Part shown: one piece after another, positions 47,442-51,805 of the stretch | Layout: every line of letters starts with the position of its first letter | How positions within the stretch are numbered: the first letter of the stretch is position 1 | DNA from: Dehalococcoidia bacterium | GTDB taxonomy: Bacteria > Chloroflexota > Dehalococcoidia > UBA2979 | Direction: 5' to 3' | Assembly (NCBI GenBank): GCA_019694855.1 | Contig: JAIBBD010000009.1 | Span: forward strand, 1 to 51,805 | Length of the DNA stretch: 51,805 bases | Program-made: the position numbers and the translations under genes | Notes under the pieces: generated by a model | What the model was told of the DNA's origin: nothing | The model's input: only the letters and a program-made list of their open reading frames with translations | Database searches by the model: none

Positions 47442-48122
47442 GTGCCACAGCGGATCGCGCTCGTGGGAGGGACTGGACCCGAGGGCCGGGGACTCGCGGC
47501 ACGCTTCGCGCTCGCGGGGCACGAGGTCACGCTCGGCAGCCGCGACGCCACGCGGGCGGCAGACGCCGCCGGCGAGTTGACGGAGCAGCTGGCGGCGGCG
47601 GGCTCGACGGCGCGCGTGCACGGCGCGGCCAACGCCGAGGCGGTGGCGGACTGCGATGTCGCGGTCATCGTTGTGCCATACGAGGCGCATCGGACCACCC
47701 TCGAGTCCCTCGCAACGCCGCTCACCGGCAAGGTCGTGGTAGATGCGGTCGTGCCGGTGCGCTTCGAGCGCGGGCCGCGACCGGTCGAGGTGCCCGAGGG
47801 GTCGGCGACCGAGCAGGCCGCGGCCATCCTCCCCGACTCGCACGTCATCGGCGCCTTTCACAACCTGGCCGCGGACGCACTGCTCGACCTCGAACGGCCG
47901 CTTGACGCGGATGTCCTCGTCACCGGCGGGGATGCCGAAGCGAAAGCGCTCGTCAGCGCGCTCGCGGAACAGATCGAGGGAGTACGCGCCGTCGACGCAG
48001 GGCCGCTGCGCTTCTCGCGCTTCGTCGAGGGCCTGACGGTGTTGCTGATCGGCATCAACGGGCGCTACAAGGCACACAGCGCTCCGCGCATCGTGGGGTT
48101 GCCCGAGCGGACCGCCTCGTGA
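47442..48122 (+). CDS. npdG: NADPH-dependent F420 reductase
   Basis: A 226-residue protein, like archaeal Fno and actinobacterial NpdG, that exchanges hydride between NADPH and F420. IALVGGTGPEGRGLAARFALAGHEVTLGSRD (5-35) holds the NADP-binding loop with its Gly-rich turn; AVIVVPYEAH, GAFHNLAADAL and VDAGPLRFSRFVEGLTVLLIGIN are family segments. GTG start after GAGGAGG; TACGCT -10 near 47400. Overlaps cofE by 4 bp. Confidence 0.92.
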   Translation: MPQRIALVGGTGPEGRGLAARFALAGHEVTLGSRDATRAADAAGELTEQLAAAGSTARVHGAANAEAVADCDVAVIVVPYEAHRTTLESLATPLTGKVVVDAVVPVRFERGPRPVEVPEGSATEQAAAILPDSHVIGAFHNLAADALLDLERPLDADVLVTGGDAEAKALVSALAEQIEGVRAVDAGPLRFSRFVEGLTVLLIGINGRYKAHSAPRIVGLPERTAS

Positions 48123-48877
48123 CGCCCCCCGAGGTGCGCATCATCGGCGTGCGCGGCATCCCCATGGTGCAGGCTGGCGACGACCTCGCGAAGCTGATCC
48201 GCGAGGCCGCACAGGCACAGGAGACGCCGCTGGAGGCGGGCGACGTCATCGTCGTGACGCAACGCGTCGTCTCGAAGGCTGAGGGGCGCGTCGTGCCCCT
48301 CGACGACTTCGAGCCCACTCCGTTCGCCCGTGAGTGGGCAGCACGCACCGGCAAGGACGCGCGGCAGATCGAGGCGGTGCTGCGGGAGTCGGTGCGCGTG
48401 GTGCGGCAGGCTCGAGGCGTCCTGATCACGGAGACGAAGCACGGCTTCATCTGCGCCAACGCGGGCGTCGATGCCTCCAACGTGGGCGGGGACGACCTCG
48501 TGTCGCTGCTGCCGGAGGACCCGGACGGCTCCTGCCGGATCCTGCGCGACGCCATCCGGGAGCGCACGGGCCTCGAGGTGGCGGTGGTGATGACCGACAC
48601 GTTCGGCCGGCCCTGGCGCGAGGGACAGACGAACATCGCCATCGGGCTCGCGGGGATGCGGCCTCTGCATTCCTACGAAGGCGTCGCTGACCTCGACGGA
48701 CGCGAGCTGCGCGTCACGATGCCCTGCCCCGCGGATGAGATCGCGGCAGCGGCGGGCCTGGTGATGGAGAAGCTCGCCGCGATCCCCGTGGCCATCGTGC
48801 GCGGGTTCCCGTACGAGGCAGGCGAGGGCTCGGCGCGCGAGATCGTGCGCCCGTTCGAGCGGGACCTGTTTCCGTAG
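48119..48877 (+). CDS. cofE: Coenzyme F420-0:gamma-glutamyl ligase
   Basis: A 252-residue ligase that adds L-glutamates to F420-0. Marks: VRIIGVRGIPMVQAGDDLA, GDVIVVTQRVVSKAEGRVV (GTP and metal region), ETKHGFICANAGVDASN, RDAIRERTG and TDTFGRPWREGQTNIAIG with the Mg2+/Mn2+ site. It lacks the C-terminal FMN-dependent FbiB domain, so it is the short archaeal-like form. GTG start coupled to npdG. CofG/H, CofC and CofD are outside the window. Confidence 0.95.
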   Translation: MTPPEVRIIGVRGIPMVQAGDDLAKLIREAAQAQETPLEAGDVIVVTQRVVSKAEGRVVPLDDFEPTPFAREWAARTGKDARQIEAVLRESVRVVRQARGVLITETKHGFICANAGVDASNVGGDDLVSLLPEDPDGSCRILRDAIRERTGLEVAVVMTDTFGRPWREGQTNIAIGLAGMRPLHSYEGVADLDGRELRVTMPCPADEIAAAAGLVMEKLAAIPVAIVRGFPYEAGEGSAREIVRPFERDLFP

Positions 48878-48881
48878 GACG

Positions 48882-50498
48882 CTAGGACAGCTGCAGCTTG
48901 CCGGTCCCGACGATGATGTCGTCGAAGTAGACCTGAACCTCCCACGAGCCCCGGGCGTTGTCGACCGGGACGCCGACCCACCAGGTGCCGTGGTCGCCGC
49001 CGGCCCAGGGCACGGCAGCCGACTGGTAGTAGGTCTGTCCGTTCCGGAGCACCACCCAGCGCACGCGCTGGACCGCGGCCGCCTGACGGTAGTCGAAGAA
49101 GGCGAGCACCTGCGTCGAGCTGCCGGTGAGCGCCCCCCCCGGCAGTTGCTCCGGCGAAGCCGACGAGGCGAAGCGGAACGTCTCGACGGCGGGCTTCCTC
49201 GTGACGTCCTGCGGGTTCACGCCGACGAACGCGGTCGAGCTTGCGCGCAGGACCCCCGCCACCCACACCTCGAGGGTCCAGGCGCCATTCGGGATGTTGC
49301 GCGCGTTCGGCGTGGCGAGCCGGTCGGAGACGATGGCGAAGCTGCCCGAGTTCCATGTGTACGAGGAGGAGAGGCTGTCCTGCTGCACGCCGTTCAGGTA
49401 CCAGCGCTCCTGCACCGCCGCGCCCTGCGGGATGCCCTGCGTGGCGAACTCGTACTGCAGCTCACCCTTGTCGCCGGGGAAGGAGTTCGTGTAGTCGAAG
49501 AGGTCGCGATACCCCTGGCCCTCGAGCACGTTCGCCGCGAACGCGGGCCGCGAGATGGCAACGCCGTCGCCCGCCGCGGCCGCCGTGCCGGCGCCCGACA
49601 GCACGGCCGGGTGCGCGAGCGGCGGGGTGAAGCGGGCGTCCGCACCGCCCTGCCTCGCCGCGTTGATGACGTCGATCGCGCGGGAGAGTGGGCGGATCTG
49701 CGCCACGGGCGCGTTCGGGTCGTACGCGAGCTGCGAGGCAATGCCGATGAGCGAGCCGGACTGGTCGAAGGCCGGGCCCCCGACTACGGTCCCCGGCACC
49801 CGGCCATCGAGCTTCAGCCAGGCTCGCGCCTCACCCGCGCCATCGCCTCGGAACCCGGCGATCGAGGTCGACGTGGTCTGGATCGCCTGCGCGCGGTCGT
49901 TTGAGGCCTGGGCGAACAGCCGCAGGCGGTCGCCGCGCTTCAGGGAGGAGGTGTCCGCGAGCACCGCCTCGATGGGGTCGAACTGGGGGTTGGTGATGCC
50001 CTCGCGGGGCTGACCGAGGCGCAGCACAGCGAAGTCGAACTCGGGGCTCGCCGCGACCAGCGTGGCCTGGTACTCGGGCGGGCCGGTGCCGCTGGCGGCG
50101 CCGACGGCGATCATCGCGTAGGCGCGCGTGCCATCCGCCTTGAACGGCGCGACGATGCAGTAGCTCGTCAGGATCAGCCCCTGCGCCTTGTCAACCACCA
50201 CGCCGGACCCGCCGCGCACGACCTTGGCGTTCAGTCCGGCGCCGTCGAGCGCCTGCACCTGCACCACGGAACGAGCCAGCTCGACGTCCGCGATGACGGG
50301 ACGGTTGGGGTCGGCGCCCGCTGCGCCGGCGAGGCGCAGCGTGCTCGGCACCAGCAGCGGCGGCGCGGACACCGGCGGCGGCGTCACTGTCTTCGGGGCC
50401 GCGGGCCCGCCCTCGCCCGGGATGAGATCGGCCGCGCGGCTACAGGCGGTCGCGCCGAAGGCCACCGCGAGGAGCAAGAGGAGCGCGAACCGCCGCAT
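48882..50498 (-). CDS. Trypsin-like lipoprotein lacking catalytic His and Ser
   Basis: A 538-residue lipoprotein (Cys19, ATAC). A trypsin-fold domain spans about 75-290: the loop that should carry His has Cys114 (LTSYCIV, normally LTNAHVV), Asp155 is kept (DFAVLRL), and the GNSGGP motif reads VVGGP with Val239 for Ser. So it is probably a pseudo-protease. Two further beta-rich domains (about 330-430 and 450-538) look like Ig-type binding modules. Leaderless-type start: TACCCT, 8 nt, ATG. It lies next to sppA and htrA. Confidence 0.83.
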   Translation of the reverse strand: MRRFALLLLLAVAFGATACSRAADLIPGEGGPAAPKTVTPPPVSAPPLLVPSTLRLAGAAGADPNRPVIADVELARSVVQVQALDGAGLNAKVVRGGSGVVVDKAQGLILTSYCIVAPFKADGTRAYAMIAVGAASGTGPPEYQATLVAASPEFDFAVLRLGQPREGITNPQFDPIEAVLADTSSLKRGDRLRLFAQASNDRAQAIQTTSTSIAGFRGDGAGEARAWLKLDGRVPGTVVGGPAFDQSGSLIGIASQLAYDPNAPVAQIRPLSRAIDVINAARQGGADARFTPPLAHPAVLSGAGTAAAAGDGVAISRPAFAANVLEGQGYRDLFDYTNSFPGDKGELQYEFATQGIPQGAAVQERWYLNGVQQDSLSSSYTWNSGSFAIVSDRLATPNARNIPNGAWTLEVWVAGVLRASSTAFVGVNPQDVTRKPAVETFRFASSASPEQLPGGALTGSSTQVLAFFDYRQAAAVQRVRWVVLRNGQTYYQSAAVPWAGGDHGTWWVGVPVDNARGSWEVQVYFDDIIVGTGKLQLS

Positions 50499-50598
50499 GG
50501 CCACGCAGGGTAGCGCGGAGACGGTAGGGATGCCAGCGTCGGGGCGAGGGTTCGGGCGTACACTCGTGATGCAGAACCAGCAACGGGAAAGGCCAAGG

Positions 50599-51432
50599 AT
50601 GCTGAGCCTGATCGCGCCCTCCGCGCTGCGGCAGCTACGCCCGCAAACCATCGCCGTCGTCGACGTCCAGGGGGCGATCGGGCCCTCGGTACGTCCGCTC
50701 GAGTACGCGCGACTGTTCACGAAGCTGCGCGACGACGACAGCGTGCGCGCGGTCGTCCTCAACATCGACTCGCCGGGCGGCAGCGCGACGGGCTCCGACC
50801 TCATGGCACGGGCGGTGTTGCGCCTGCGGGAGGAGAAGCCGGTCGTCGCCTTCATCGGAGGCCTCGGCGCCTCCGGCGGCTACATGCTGGCCTCGGCAGC
50901 TCATTATGTCATCGCGCTGCCGGCCGCCCTGGTCGGAGCGATCGGCGTGATCGCGTACCGGCCACTCGTGTTCGAGGCACTCGACAAGATCGGCGTGCAG
51001 ATGCGCGTCTCGAAGTCGGGACGCCTCAAGGACATGCTGTCGCCATTTCGGGAAGCCACCGAGGAAGAGCAGGCCAAAGAGCAGCGCCTGATCGACGCGA
51101 TGTACGACCTCTTCGTCGAGGGAGTCGCGCACGGCCGCAACCTGCCCGAGGAGCGCGTGCGGGAGCTGGCCACGGGTGAGGTGTTCGCGACGCCCGACGC
51201 GCTCGCCGCCGGCCTGATCGACCGCACGGGCGACATCGAGGACGCCATCGACTGGGCGGCCGAGCGCAGCGGCGCGCCGCGCCGTACGCGCATCGTGCGG
51301 CCGAAGCGCGGGCTGCGCGACCTCGTGCTCGGGCGGGCCTCGATGGCGCTGGCGGAGAGCATCGGCGCCGAGCTCGAGGCGAGCCTGTACCGGGGCGGCG
51401 CGGCGCTGTACCGGGGCCCACGCCTCGGGTAG
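50599..51432 (+). CDS. sppA: Signal peptide peptidase SppA (S49 family)
   Basis: A 277-residue S49 protease. The nucleophile is Ser92 (GGLGASGGYMLASAAH) and the general-base Lys lies in KSGRLKD (about 139-145). VVLNIDSPGGSATGSD is the family motif. There is no N-terminal membrane anchor, unlike most bacterial SppA, so it is cytoplasmic or peripheral. ATG 50599 follows AAAGG at 6 nt. A TACACT box lies at 50559-50564. Divergent from the pseudo-protease. Confidence 0.92.
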   Translation: MLSLIAPSALRQLRPQTIAVVDVQGAIGPSVRPLEYARLFTKLRDDDSVRAVVLNIDSPGGSATGSDLMARAVLRLREEKPVVAFIGGLGASGGYMLASAAHYVIALPAALVGAIGVIAYRPLVFEALDKIGVQMRVSKSGRLKDMLSPFREATEEEQAKEQRLIDAMYDLFVEGVAHGRNLPEERVRELATGEVFATPDALAAGLIDRTGDIEDAIDWAAERSGAPRRTRIVRPKRGLRDLVLGRASMALAESIGAELEASLYRGGAALYRGPRLG

Positions 51433-51558
51433 GCATGGCCGCAGCTCTCGAGGGCGTGACATCCGCGTAGCGATTGCACCCTCTTTACATTTGTGCCACG
51501 CACGCTTGACCGCTGTGCCCGAACATCGAGGAAGACGAGTTCGCACAGGAGGTCGGGA

Positions 51559-51805
51559 ATGAAGTCCTGGCTGCAGGCAGCGGTGCTGGGAGCGGTGGTC
51601 GTGGTGGCGATGGTCGCCGGCGGCCTGATCGCGGCGGCCATCGCGGGCGGCAGCGACTCCTCCAGCACGACCGACAACAGCGCGAGCGTCTCCACGAGCG
51701 GCGACGGATCGAAGTCGGACAGCGCCAGCTCGGTCAGCCTGACGGCCATCGACGACCTGCCCACCCTCGTGGACCGCGTCTCCGCCTCGGTCGTCGCGAT
51801 CAGCA
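51559..51805 (+). CDS. HtrA/DegP-type protease, 5' part only
   Basis: The 82 visible residues show a membrane anchor (about 7-31), a Ser/Thr/Asp-rich linker, and the start of a trypsin-like domain (LVDRVSASVVAIS), the usual beginning of membrane-bound HtrA serine proteases. The catalytic residues lie beyond the window. AGGAGGT precedes the ATG by 5 nt. The TTGACC at 51506 has no clear -10 at the right distance. Confidence 0.75.
   Translation, partial: MKSWLQAAVLGAVVVVAMVAGGLIAAAIAGGSDSSSTTDNSASVSTSGDGSKSDSASSVSLTAIDDLPTLVDRVSASVVAIS

Noticed and set aside
51506-51536. TTGACC promoter and a GAACAT half LexA site before htrA
   Set aside because: No -10 at 16-19 bases and no second half-site.
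1-51805. CRISPR array, insertion sequence, prophage or attachment site
   Set aside because: No spaced direct repeats, transposase, integrase or phage genes; both tRNAs have intact, unduplicated 3' ends.

Overview
The window is GC-rich and gene-dense. It holds about 61 protein genes (two cut by the window edges) and two tRNA genes. No gene-free stretch reaches 300 bases. There is no insertion sequence, prophage, CRISPR array or rRNA. Many genes start at GTG or TTG, stop/start overlaps of the ATGA/GTGA type are common, and several genes appear to make leaderless mRNAs from a TANNNT box 6-8 nt before the start codon. The exported proteins are lipoproteins or C-terminally anchored proteins with Thr/Ala-rich linkers, LexA has a CGAAC-N4-GTNC type box, and F420 genes are present. 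Together these suggest a single-membrane, free-living aerobic bacterium, most likely a Chloroflexota lineage (Dehalococcoidia or Tepidiformia-like) or a deep actinobacterial relative. This assignment is inference.

Layout. 1-4.4 kb: a partial DUF885 gene, a flavin reductase, an F420-type nitroreductase, a run of three small exported proteins sharing an unusual C-terminal sorting-like signal ([AP]P[KR]TG), then a four-cluster ferredoxin. 4.4-10 kb: dUTPase, fluoride channel, aquaporin, a cupredoxin lipoprotein, PlsY, a SirB1-type protein, YjbQ and a GDPD-like protein. 10-17 kb: a MidA-type methyltransferase convergent with an ArsR/SRPBCC pair, then an iron-sulfur and redox run (IscU-like scaffold, MocA-like nucleotidyltransferase, MBL hydrolase, NuoI-like protein and a large NuoG-like protein with an extra cysteine motif and no molybdenum ligand). 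17-22 kb: small proteins, a Fic/Doc toxin with an overlapping 37-codon ORF, tRNA-Ser(GCU) with miaB, and an NrtR-like Nudix regulator.

22-33 kb: a MarR/MFS divergent pair, SDR and membrane proteins, a four-gene uppP-led operon with two SDR paralogues lacking the catalytic lysine, an ankyrin protein, IlvE, a sugar-nucleotide epimerase, MgtE and a flavin reductase. 33-42 kb: tRNA-His, a PDZ lipoprotein, a zinc-finger protein, a FAH-family hydrolase, a CysS/MshC-type ligase that seems to start at CTG, a CNNM/CBS transporter, and a five-gene operon led by an LmbE-type deacetylase. 42-51.8 kb: LexA with its own promoter and box, nitroreductase, HolA, an SsuA/THI5-type ABC importer, F420 genes npdG-cofE, a trypsin-like lipoprotein that has lost His and Ser, SppA, and the start of an HtrA-type protease.

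Themes: F420 chemistry (cofE, npdG, Ddn-like protein), iron-sulfur electron transfer (four-cluster ferredoxin, NuoI/NuoG pair, IscU), and envelope protein handling (PDZ lipoprotein, pseudo-protease, SppA, HtrA, sorting-signal proteins).
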